The position numbers were made by a program, and so were the translations under genes. The notes beneath the pieces are model-generated. The model was not told the DNA's origin and ran no database searches. It was given only the letters and a program-made list of their open reading frames with translations. From contig JAVBPQ010000164.1 of NCBI GenBank assembly GCA_031549525.1, positions 1-25,203 on the forward strand: a stretch of DNA of 25,203 nt, in the 5' to 3' direction. Shown here piece by piece: positions 8,051-14,966 of this stretch. How positions within the stretch are numbered: the stretch's first letter is position 1; the number at the start of each line of letters is the position of its first letter. This DNA comes from WQUF01 sp031549525. Lineage in GTDB: Bacteria > Bacillota > Clostridia > Clostridiales > Clostridiaceae.

Positions 8051-8069
8051 AAAAATCTTCCTCCAAAAC

Positions 8070-8585
8070 TTAATTTATTTTTTTAGGAGCTAAAAACATA
8101 GTCATGCTTTTCCCTTCAAGTTTTATGTCTCTTTCAACTATGCAATATTCTTCAACTTTTGAAAGAAATAACCTTAATATTTTTTCTCCTATATATGAGT
8201 GTTCCATTTCTCTTCCTCTAAAGCGAACTGATACCTTAACTTTATCATCGTCTTTTAGAAATTTTTTAGCATTATTTGCCTTTATGTTTATATCATGCTC
8301 TTCAATCGTAAGACTGAGTCTTATTTCCTTTACATTTATAACCTTTTGCTTCTTCTTAGATTCTTTATCTTTCTTGGACTGTTCATAATAAAATTTATTA
8401 TAATCCATAATCCTACATACAGGTGGAGTAGCATTTGGTGAAATCATAACTAGATCAAGTTCCTTCTCTGATGCTTTTTTAAGAGCATCCCTACCTGAAC
8501 AAATACCTACCATAGTTCCGTCAGAGTCAATCAATCTTACCTCTTTTTCTCGAATTTCTTCATTAACAAGAAAATCTTTGCTAAT
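8070..8585 (-). CDS. infC: Translation initiation factor IF-3, ATT start
   Basis: The 171-residue product is IF-3, which binds the 30S subunit, prevents joining with 50S and checks the start codon-initiator tRNA pairing. The N-domain carries NEEIREKEVRLIDSDG, then DLVMISPNATPPVCRIMDYNKF, a lysine-rich linker (KKDKESKKKQK) and the C-domain (VKEIRLSLTIEEHDINIKA, VSVRFRGREM). No ATG or GTG fits. The frame extends back past a TTG at 8534 through the conserved FLVNEEIREKEVRL to ATT at 8585, with GGAGG about 9 bases upstream. IF-3 discriminates against non-AUG starts, so an AUU start is the known way infC limits its own translation. First gene of infC-rpmI-rplT. Confidence 0.95.
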   Translation of the reverse strand: MSKDFLVNEEIREKEVRLIDSDGTMVGICSGRDALKKASEKELDLVMISPNATPPVCRIMDYNKFYYEQSKKDKESKKKQKVINVKEIRLSLTIEEHDINIKANNAKKFLKDDDKVKVSVRFRGREMEHSYIGEKILRLFLSKVEEYCIVERDIKLEGKSMTMFLAPKKIN

Positions 8586-8611
8586 ATTAAGACACCTCCA
8601 TTAAATTTTTA

Positions 8612-8752
8612 AATAATAAAAGGGACGGTAAAAACCGTCCCTTAATTTAACCATATATAAATACAAAGCATAAGGTTCATATCATACAAGGTTTATACCA
8701 TGAAGCTTTAAACCGCATGGTGAGAAACGGTGTTTCTTCTTCCTCAATGCAT
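8612..8752 (-). promoter_or_regulatory. infC-rpmI-rplT leader, L20-type autoregulatory element with terminator
   Basis: About 165 bases separate the transcription start from infC. The leader opens with GAGGAAGAAGAAACACCG, continues with complementary segments (TTATGCATTG early, CCTTATGC late; CGGTTTAAAGCTTC, GTATAAACC), and ends in a strong terminator: GGGACGG, a short loop and CCGTCCC at 8640-8621, then TTTTATTATTT. Position and structure fit the L20 leader of firmicutes, where L20 binding stabilises the terminator. I assign the family from context; no alignment was possible. Confidence 0.75.
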
Positions 8753-8755
8753 AAG

Positions 8756-8784
8756 ATTATACACTTATGTTTATAATGTGTCAA
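8756..8784 (-). promoter_or_regulatory. Consensus sigma-A promoter of infC operon, overlapping thrS stop
   Basis: TTGACA (8784-8779), 17 bases, TATAAT (8761-8756): a perfect sigma-A consensus on the minus strand. The -35 box lies in the codons for the last residues of ThrS (LeuAspThr), and the thrS stop codon is within the spacer. Confidence 0.9.
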
Positions 8785-10684
8785 GTGATTTTTCATCTAT
8801 TTCCTTTAGGATATTATTTAAAAACTCATCTACACCCAGAGCTCCAATATCTCCTGATTTTCTTGTCCTAACTGATAAAGAGCCTTGTTCCTTTTCCTTA
8901 TCCCCTACTATTAACATATATGGAATCTTTTGAAGCCTAGCTTCTCTTATCTTATAACCCATCTTCTCATTTCTTAAATCTACCTCACACCTTATGCCGC
9001 TCTCTTTTAATCTCTTTGCAATCTCTTTAGCATAATCTGCTTGATTATCTGTAATATTTATAATTCGAACTTGGACTGGTGCAAGCCAAGTTGGAAATGC
9101 CCCTGCAAAATGCTCAATCAATATTCCTATAAATCTTTCAATAGAGCCTAGTACAGTTCTATGTATCATTATAGGTCTTAACTTATTTCCCTCAGGTCCT
9201 ATATAAGTTAAATCAAATTTTTCTGGGAATTGATAATCTAATTGAATTGTACCACATTGCCAAGTTCTTCCTATACAATCCGATAGATGAAAATCAATTT
9301 TAGGTCCATAAAATGCTCCATCACCTTCGTTTATCTTATAAGGAAGTCCTGACTCATCTAAAGCTTCTTTAAGAGAATTAGTTGCAAATTCCCAATCTTC
9401 ATCAGATCCCATGGAATTTTCTGGTCTTGTGGATAATTCTACATTGAACTTAAAGCCAAATAGCTTATAGAAATATTCATCTAATCTTATTACCCCTAAT
9501 ATCTCATCCTTTACTTGATCTTGTGTCATAAATATGTGAGCATCATCTTGAGTAAAGCATCTTACCCTCATAAGTCCATGAAGAGCACCGCTTTTTTCAT
9601 GCCTATGAACTAAGCCAAGCTCTCCCATTCTAAGGGGAAAATCCCTATAAGAATGCAGATCTTCACTATATATGAGTATACCGCCAGGGCAATTCATTGG
9701 TTTAATGCAATAGCCTTGATCATCTATTTCAGAAAAATACATATTGTCTTTATAATGATCCCAATGCCCTGATCTATGCCACAATTCTTCATTTAACATT
9801 ATAGGTGTCTTTATTTCACTATAGCCGCATTCTTCATGCTTTTTCTTCCAAAAATTCTCAAGAATATTTCTTAAAACCATTCCCTTTGGAAGGAAAAAAG
9901 GAAAACCAGGACCTTCTTCTCTCATTACAAATAAGCCTAATTCTCTTCCTAGCTTTCTGTGATCTCTCTTCTTTGCTTCTTCTAGCATCTTAATATAATT
10001 ATCTAAATCTTCCTTTTTATAAAATGCAGTTCCATAAATTCTTTGGAGCATCTTATTTTTCTCATTTCCTCGCCAATATGCTCCTGCAAGACTCATAAGC
10101 TTAAATGATTTAACGCCTCCAGTGGATTTTAAATGAGGTCCTGCGCAAAGATCAACAAACTCACCTTGCTTATAAAATGATATCTTTTCTTCATCTGGTA
10201 AATCCCTTATAAGCTCTACTTTATATGGTTCGCTTTGATCTTCTTCAAACTTAATAGCATCTTCCCTTTCAAGCTCAAATCTTTCAATTGGAAGGTTTTC
10301 CTTTATTATCTTATTCATCTCTTCTTCAATATTTAATAGATCCTCAGGAACTAAAGAAGTATCTAGATCTATATCATAATAAAATCCTTCTTCAATAGAT
10401 GGGCCAATTGCAAGTTTCGCATCTTTAAAAATTCTCTTAATAGCCTGAGCCATGACATGAGATGCTGTATGTCTTAAAACATGGAGCCCTTCTTTATCAT
10501 CACTTGTTACAATCTCTACCTTGCAATCTTTTTCTAAAATAAATCTTAAATCAACCATTTTACCATCTACAAGTGCCCCTACTGCTTTCTTTTGCAAACT
10601 TGTGCTAAGTTTTCCGCTAAGATCAAAAATAGAGATATTTTCTTCTACATCTAAATGGTTTCCATCTTTTAAATAAATTTTCAT
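8771..10684 (-). CDS. thrS: Threonine--tRNA ligase
   Basis: This 637-residue class II synthetase is full length. An N-terminal TGS domain covers 1-61. The editing (SAD) domain has LRHTASHVMAQAIKRIF and FVDLCAGPHLKSTG, the HxxxH and CxxxH sites that clear Ser-tRNA-Thr. The catalytic core carries the zinc cysteine in MNCPGG, motif 2 (ELGLVHRHEKSGALHGLMRVRCFTQDD) and motif 3 (MIHRTVLGSIERFIGILIEH). A C-terminal anticodon-binding domain (VRIINITDNQADYA onward) ends the protein. The ATG follows AAAAGGAGG by 7 bases. A threonine T-box leader precedes it. No terminator separates it from infC except the one in the infC leader, so thrS transcripts may read into that leader. Confidence 0.98.
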   Translation of the reverse strand: MKIYLKDGNHLDVEENISIFDLSGKLSTSLQKKAVGALVDGKMVDLRFILEKDCKVEIVTSDDKEGLHVLRHTASHVMAQAIKRIFKDAKLAIGPSIEEGFYYDIDLDTSLVPEDLLNIEEEMNKIIKENLPIERFELEREDAIKFEEDQSEPYKVELIRDLPDEEKISFYKQGEFVDLCAGPHLKSTGGVKSFKLMSLAGAYWRGNEKNKMLQRIYGTAFYKKEDLDNYIKMLEEAKKRDHRKLGRELGLFVMREEGPGFPFFLPKGMVLRNILENFWKKKHEECGYSEIKTPIMLNEELWHRSGHWDHYKDNMYFSEIDDQGYCIKPMNCPGGILIYSEDLHSYRDFPLRMGELGLVHRHEKSGALHGLMRVRCFTQDDAHIFMTQDQVKDEILGVIRLDEYFYKLFGFKFNVELSTRPENSMGSDEDWEFATNSLKEALDESGLPYKINEGDGAFYGPKIDFHLSDCIGRTWQCGTIQLDYQFPEKFDLTYIGPEGNKLRPIMIHRTVLGSIERFIGILIEHFAGAFPTWLAPVQVRIINITDNQADYAKEIAKRLKESGIRCEVDLRNEKMGYKIREARLQKIPYMLIVGDKEKEQGSLSVRTRKSGDIGALGVDEFLNNILKEIDEKSLDTL

Positions 10685-10706
10685 AATCTAACCTCCTTTT
10701 AAATAT

Positions 10707-10955
10707 AAAAAAACTCATCCCAAACAATGGGACGAGTTATCGTGATTCCACCCAAATTATTAATAGAATAGACCTATTCTATTAATCACTCATAATTTTT
10801 TAACGCAAAATCGATGCGGAGTAACTTACTAAAATTCAGTTATCAACTCAGAGGTGGTTTTCTTTAGCACTTAATTTAAGGATATCTCAGCTTCTATCCT
10901 CTCTCTGTAAATTGTAATCTAAATACTCTTCCTCTTCATAGTCTTTATTTTTAAT
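10707..10955 (-). promoter_or_regulatory. T-box riboswitch, threonine (thrS leader)
   Basis: The leader shows GAAGAGGAAGAGTA at the start, AGAGAGAGGATAGAAGCTGAG, then the specifier strand GAAAACCACCTCTGAG. The Thr codon ACC is most likely at 10858-10856; a second ACC follows in frame at 10855-10853. The T-box is GGGTGGAATCACG (10753-10741). The terminator pairs CTCGTCCC with GGGATGAG (10736-10714) and ends in seven T (10713-10707). Uncharged tRNA-Thr would favour antitermination and thrS expression. The T-box reads AATCACG where AACCGCG is commoner. Confidence 0.92.
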
Positions 10956-10961
10956 TAAATT

Positions 10962-10990
10962 ATTATATCATCAGTTTAAACTTTTGTCAA
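10962..10990 (-). promoter_or_regulatory. Consensus sigma-A promoter of thrS, overlapping ytxC 3' end
   Basis: TTGACA (10990-10985), 17 bases, TATAAT (10967-10962), with TG one base before the -10 box. It is a perfect consensus with an extended -10. The -35 box is inside the last codons of ytxC and the ytxC stop (10973-10971) is in the spacer. Confidence 0.9.
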
Positions 10991-11894
10991 TTAGATATTC
11001 TTTATTTTTATTAAAATTTTTTAAAGGTTTAAAGTAGTCCTGTTCGTTAAAAAATGCTCTATCTTCAAATACTTTTTTTATGGTGTCTAGTATTTCAGTA
11101 TTGAGCGCATTATCTGTTCCATAAATAAACACATATTTTGGACATTGAGTTATTAAACCAGATATTATTAAATCCTCTGTCTTTATTATTTCAGTATACT
11201 CTAATGTATTTAAACTGCTTGAGAAGAGGTCTAAAATATCTTCTCCGTATTTATTCTTTATGAGATATTCACCATTTTTTTCTATTAAAATATGGACTTC
11301 ATCTATCTTATTTTCTTGCATTTCAACAAAATATTTTAAAAGCTTTATAAATTCATTATATTCTTTTTCGATCATAAACCTTTCAACTAGTTTGTTTATT
11401 GCTACTTCTATTTCGTTATCTATCTCTTTACTTCTAAATTTAATAAAACCTTCTATGTTCAATTCATCAAATTCACTAAAGTAGTTTATAATGATGTTTA
11501 TCACATAGTTCTTTATATTTATAAAAAATATGCTATCATCATCAATTTCATAATCTTCATTTAAGAGAACCTCTTTAAACATTTCTTCTATCTCAACGTA
11601 ATCATTACAATTCAAATATACATAGTTATTTTTCAAATATTTTCTAAGCTTATAAGTCATAAAGTTATTTATTATTACCTTGTAAATTATAACAGAAAGG
11701 TAAAGCTTAAATTTATTCTTTGGATCTTTTGCATCGCCTATATAGGAAAATTTTACTTCCTTCAAATTTTCATTATCTCCATTTTCTGTACTGACAAAAA
11801 ACTTATTTTTAGTGTATAAATATTCTATCAAATTATCTATCTGATCTTTTATAAAATCTTCTTCTTCACTGTAGTTTAACGTATATAAGTACAT
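10971..11894 (-). CDS. ytxC: YtxC-like putative sporulation protein
   Basis: This 307-residue protein is assigned to the YtxC family from its general form and its position just before thrS, as in Bacillus. It is acidic and rich in Ile, Asn, Glu and Lys, mostly helical, with no signal peptide. A hydrophobic IIYKVIINNF segment and a C-terminal 'ISGLITQCPKYVFIYGTDNALNTEILDTIKKVF' region are the best-defined stretches, and the latter looks like the conserved YtxC C-terminus. The molecular function is unknown. A sigma-G-like promoter lies 45 bases upstream, which fits forespore expression. GAGGTG is 5-6 bases before the ATG. The 3' end doubles as the thrS promoter. Confidence 0.75.
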   Translation of the reverse strand: MYLYTLNYSEEEDFIKDQIDNLIEYLYTKNKFFVSTENGDNENLKEVKFSYIGDAKDPKNKFKLYLSVIIYKVIINNFMTYKLRKYLKNNYVYLNCNDYVEIEEMFKEVLLNEDYEIDDDSIFFINIKNYVINIIINYFSEFDELNIEGFIKFRSKEIDNEIEVAINKLVERFMIEKEYNEFIKLLKYFVEMQENKIDEVHILIEKNGEYLIKNKYGEDILDLFSSSLNTLEYTEIIKTEDLIISGLITQCPKYVFIYGTDNALNTEILDTIKKVFEDRAFFNEQDYFKPLKNFNKNKEYLIDKSLN

Positions 11895-11938
11895 TTAAAC
11901 ACCTCTAATCCAATTTTGTTTTTAAATATTTTCATACC

Positions 11939-11968
11939 TAGTATGTGTTTTAATGTTTTCTATATACA
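11939..11968 (-). promoter_or_regulatory. Sigma-G-like (forespore) promoter of ytxC
   Basis: On the minus strand TGTATA (11968-11963), 17 bases and CATACTA (11945-11939) match the Bacillus sigma-G pattern (roughly TGnATA, 17-18 bases, CATnnTA). No good sigma-A pair is visible here. The assignment rests on motif and spacing plus the sporulation context. Confidence 0.55.
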
Positions 11969-11988
11969 TTTTTTATTTAAATAAAAAA
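11969..11988 (-). terminator. AT-only palindrome, possible weak terminator after the lipoprotein gene
   Basis: A perfect 20-base palindrome made of T6-ATTTAAAT-A6 lies 15 bases after the lipoprotein gene. It can form a hairpin, but has no G-C pairs. It abuts the -35 box of the ytxC promoter, so it may instead be an AT-rich upstream element. Confidence 0.3.
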
Positions 11989-12002
11989 GCATCCAAAATA
12001 AA

Positions 12003-12479
12003 TTAAATTTCACCATTGTTTAAAAAATTGTTGAGCTCATCTACTCCTTGCTTAAAAAATTCATTTGCTTTTTCCAAAAATTCTTTTTTATTCGAAGTTA
12101 TACCTTCTATTGTATTTTTTGCTCCTTCTGTTAATTTTTTGACACCTTCATCTACCTTATCTTTAATACGCTTATCTTCCTCTGAAACTTTTGTATTATA
12201 AAGCTCTTCAGCCTTTTTATTAAATTCATTTAAGCTTGAAATGATCTTCTCTTTATTTTCTTCATAATTTATATCATCTTTTATTAAAACCTTTATCTCT
12301 TCTAATTTATCATAAAGTTCATTAAGTTTGTCATTATAGTTATTCCAATCAACTGCACTATTTACTGGTAAAGATGTAGTATTTTCTGTTGTATTTTTAG
12401 TTGAATTAGTATTTTGACCACAAGATACTAAAAATACAAGAGTCACAATCATAAAGATCATCTTTATTTTATTTATCAC
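12003..12479 (-). CDS. Small putative lipoprotein
   Basis: The 158-residue product starts at GTG 12479, where GGGGGAAG lies about 9-11 bases upstream; an internal ATG at 12461 is less well served. MINKIKMIFMIVTLVFLVSC is a lipoprotein signal with lipobox LVSC and acylated Cys20. An Asn/Thr-rich linker follows (about 22-40), then a charged, almost wholly helical domain (YNDKLNELYDKLEEIKVLI, EENKEKIISSLNEFNKKAEELY, EGVKKLTEGAKNTIEGI) that probably forms a coiled coil or helical bundle. The protein would face outside, anchored in the membrane. I do not recognise a family with confidence. It follows ogt by 43 bases without a visible terminator, so the two may be co-transcribed. Confidence 0.75.
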   Translation of the reverse strand: MINKIKMIFMIVTLVFLVSCGQNTNSTKNTTENTTSLPVNSAVDWNNYNDKLNELYDKLEEIKVLIKDDINYEENKEKIISSLNEFNKKAEELYNTKVSEEDKRIKDKVDEGVKKLTEGAKNTIEGITSNKKEFLEKANEFFKQGVDELNNFLNNGEI

Positions 12480-12522
12480 CTAATTAACTTCCCCCTGTCC
12501 TCACATTTGTTTTTTTATAAAG

Positions 12523-13014
12523 TTAAGCAATAGATGCATTCTTTTTTTCGTGTTCTAGAAGAAACTGCTTAATATGGATTCCCCCTGCATATCCTGTAAG
12601 CTTTCCATCCTTTCCTATAACTCTATGGCATGGTATTATGATAGGTATAGGGTTTTTACCGTTTGCTCCTCCTACTGCCCTCACCTTGTTCTTGTCTCCA
12701 AGCTTAATAGCTTCCTCTTCATAACAAATTGTCTTTCCATATTCAATAGACACTAGAACATTCCAACATTGCTTCTGAAACGCTGTACCTTCAGGAGATA
12801 TTTTAACTTTAAATTCCTTAAGATTTCCATTAAAATATTCATTTAACTCCTCATATGTTTTATTTAATATTTCGTTATTATCTCCTAACTCTGCTTTTTC
12901 TAAAATAACATCTTTTTCATCTTGAAATAATATTCTCTTTAGGAAATTTTCGTCACAAATTAAAGTTATTTCTCCTATTGGGGTTTCCATTTTTTTATAA
13001 AAAAACAACAACAT
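12523..13014 (-). CDS. ogt: Methylated-DNA--protein-cysteine methyltransferase
   Basis: This 163-residue suicide enzyme moves the alkyl group from O6-alkylguanine in DNA to its own cysteine. The active site PCHRVIG is at 128-134 (Cys129). Before it lie the DNA-binding helix-turn-helix part (AFQKQCWNVLVSIEYGKTICYEEEA) and the Asn/Arg-finger segment (KVRAVGGANGKNPIPIIIPC). After it comes the LTGYAGGIHIKQFLLEHE tail. The N-terminal ribonuclease-like domain (YKKMETPIGEITLICDENFLKRI) is short, as in Ogt proteins without the Ada domain. ATG 13014 is preferred over GTG 13017, which abuts the AGGA site; spacing to 13014 is still short. A possible promoter lies about 40 bases upstream. Confidence 0.95.
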   Translation of the reverse strand: MLLFFYKKMETPIGEITLICDENFLKRILFQDEKDVILEKAELGDNNEILNKTYEELNEYFNGNLKEFKVKISPEGTAFQKQCWNVLVSIEYGKTICYEEEAIKLGDKNKVRAVGGANGKNPIPIIIPCHRVIGKDGKLTGYAGGIHIKQFLLEHEKKNASIA

Positions 13015-13052
13015 CACATCCTAATTTTATTTTAATGTACAACTTTATATTA

Positions 13053-13081
13053 ATTATATATTCACCACACTGCAATATTAA
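13053..13081 (-). promoter_or_regulatory. Possible ogt promoter
   Basis: TTAATA (13081-13076), 17 bases, TATAAT (13058-13053) on the minus strand, 39 bases before the ogt ATG. The -10 box is perfect and the -35 matches at four of six positions. The rest of the 13018-13202 gap holds the hydA terminator and AT-rich sequence. Confidence 0.4.
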
Positions 13082-13134
13082 ATAATCAAAAATTCATTAA
13101 AAAAGCATTAAAAAATCTAAGCTCTTATTTTCAT

Positions 13135-13178
13135 AAAAAAAAAGCCATTGCAAGTCTAGAATTAGCTTGCAATAAGCT
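13135..13178 (-). terminator. Intrinsic terminator after hydA
   Basis: On the minus strand an AGCTT-ATTGCAAG arm and a CTTGCAAT-GGCT arm pair around an 11-base loop, followed by nine T (13143-13135). It starts 25 bases past the hydA stop and closes the hydrogenase operon. Confidence 0.85.
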
Positions 13179-13202
13179 CATCTTATTACTAAATTTTAGC
13201 GT

Positions 13203-14960
13203 TTAATTTTCTTTTTGTTTTAGTGCAGTAAAATCATAATGTTTATTTTTACCATAATAATGTGTATGAAGGAGATCATGCGCTTTATGACTAAGTGGTT
13301 TTTCTAAGTATACCTCATAAAGATGAAGGATATCTGGATTCTTATGAGATTTTCTTATTATCATATTTTTATCTATAGTATATATAGCATCGATTCTTTT
13401 TGCTTTCACATCCATAGTGGACTTAATGGGTTGACCACCACCGCCAATGCATCCTCCAGGACATGCCATGATTTCAATAAAATGATATGGACATGTTCCT
13501 TCCTTTATTTGTTTTAAAATGGTATCAGCATTTTTAAGCCCATGTGCCACAGCTACTTTTAATTCCAATCCATCGATGTTAAGAGTAGCTTCTTTTATAC
13601 CCTCAAGACCTCTTACTGATGTTAAATTTATATTTCCTAAAGGTTTATTTGTAATAGTCTCATATGCTGTTCTAACAGCAGCTTCCATAACCCCTCCAGT
13701 TGCTCCAAAGATAGCACCTGCACCACTTCCTATACCAAATGGCTCATCAAACACATCTTCTTCTAAATCTACAAATTCTATTCCAGCAGATTCAATCATT
13801 CTAGCAAGCTCTCTTGTGGTTATCACATAATCAACTTCTCTTGCCCCATTAGTAACCATTTCTGGACGCTTAGCTTCAAATTTTTTAGCAGTACAAGGCA
13901 TGATAGATACGGTGATTATATCTTTAGGATCTTTGTTAATCAATTCTGCATAATAGGATTTAGATAGAGCACCAAACATCTGCTGAGGAGATTTACAAGA
14001 TGATAAATGTGGCAGTAAATCTTCATATTTTCCTTCTATATAATTTATCCAGCCAGGAGAGCATGATGTTATCATTGGAAATACTCCGCCATTTTTTACT
14101 CTATCAATAAGCTCATGACCTTCTTCCATAATTGTTAAGTCTGCTGTAAAATTAGTATCAAATACTTCATCAAATCCAAGTCTTCTAAGAGCTGCTACAG
14201 TCTTACCTGTTACGATAGTTCCTTTAGGAAAATTAAAAGCATCTCCAAGAGCAACCCTTACAGAAGGAGCCACTTGTGCAATAACATGCTTTGATGGGTC
14301 ATGAATTGCATTCCAAACTTTCTGTGTCTCATCATTTTCTAAAATTGCTCCTACAGGACAAACAGCAGAGCATTGACCACAAAATACACACAAAGTTTTT
14401 TCAAGAGGAAAATCGTATGCAGGTGCTATACTATAGTTAACTGAACGATGAGAATGAGTAAGTGCATGTACATTTTGAACTTTCTGGCACGCTTCAACAC
14501 ATCGCCCACATTTAATGCACTTAGGATAATCTCTTACTATGGAAGGATTTGTATTATCTAAAGGAAGGGATTCTACTACATCCTCAAGGTTTGTCTTTGA
14601 TATGCTAAATCTTCTGCAAAGATCCTGAAGTTCACAGTTTCCATTGCGCAAGCATTTTAGACAATCCTGATTATGGTTTGATAATATGAGCTCTAGCACA
14701 CCTTTTTGCATGTCCCAAACTTTTTCGGAATTAGTTTGTACTTCCATCTTATCCCAAACATATGTGGAGCAAGCAGGAGTTAATTTTTTGCTACCCTTAA
14801 CTTCAACAACACAAATTCTGCAATTTGCCTTGATGTTTTGATCAGGATGGTAACATAGATGAGGAATATTTATATTCACAAGCTTTGCAGCTTCTAATAT
14901 TGTCATAGGTCTATCGAGGGATAACTGTTTATTATTTATAAATATGTTTATTTTATCCAT
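13203..14960 (-). CDS. hydA: [FeFe]-hydrogenase catalytic subunit HydA
   Basis: This 585-residue protein reduces protons to H2 or oxidises H2. In order: an N-terminal [2Fe-2S] domain (Cys36, 47, 50, 64); a His-Cys3 [4Fe-4S] site (His96, Cys100, 103, 109); two ferredoxin-type [4Fe-4S] motifs (Cys148-158 and Cys191-201); and the H-cluster domain with TSCSPGW (Cys300), MPCTAKKFE (Cys356) and MACPGGCIGGGGQP (Cys500, Cys504). It ends near SHKAHDLLHTHYYG and lacks the extra C-terminal [2Fe-2S] domain of longer HydA such as that of Thermotoga. The second Cys of the usual TSCCPGW is Ser301; see findings. It starts 6 bases after nuoF; its AAGGAG site lies in the last nuoF codons. With the two subunits upstream it should couple H2 to NAD(P)H in the cytoplasm. 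The maturases HydEFG are not in this window. Confidence 0.97.
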   Translation of the reverse strand: MDKINIFINNKQLSLDRPMTILEAAKLVNINIPHLCYHPDQNIKANCRICVVEVKGSKKLTPACSTYVWDKMEVQTNSEKVWDMQKGVLELILSNHNQDCLKCLRNGNCELQDLCRRFSISKTNLEDVVESLPLDNTNPSIVRDYPKCIKCGRCVEACQKVQNVHALTHSHRSVNYSIAPAYDFPLEKTLCVFCGQCSAVCPVGAILENDETQKVWNAIHDPSKHVIAQVAPSVRVALGDAFNFPKGTIVTGKTVAALRRLGFDEVFDTNFTADLTIMEEGHELIDRVKNGGVFPMITSCSPGWINYIEGKYEDLLPHLSSCKSPQQMFGALSKSYYAELINKDPKDIITVSIMPCTAKKFEAKRPEMVTNGAREVDYVITTRELARMIESAGIEFVDLEEDVFDEPFGIGSGAGAIFGATGGVMEAAVRTAYETITNKPLGNINLTSVRGLEGIKEATLNIDGLELKVAVAHGLKNADTILKQIKEGTCPYHFIEIMACPGGCIGGGGQPIKSTMDVKAKRIDAIYTIDKNMIIRKSHKNPDILHLYEVYLEKPLSHKAHDLLHTHYYGKNKHYDFTALKQKEN

Positions 14961-14966
14961 AAAAAT

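Noticed and set aside
14480..14500. Sigma-54-like TGGCAC inside hydA
   Set aside because: No matching TTGC element at the required spacing and no gene in position to use it.
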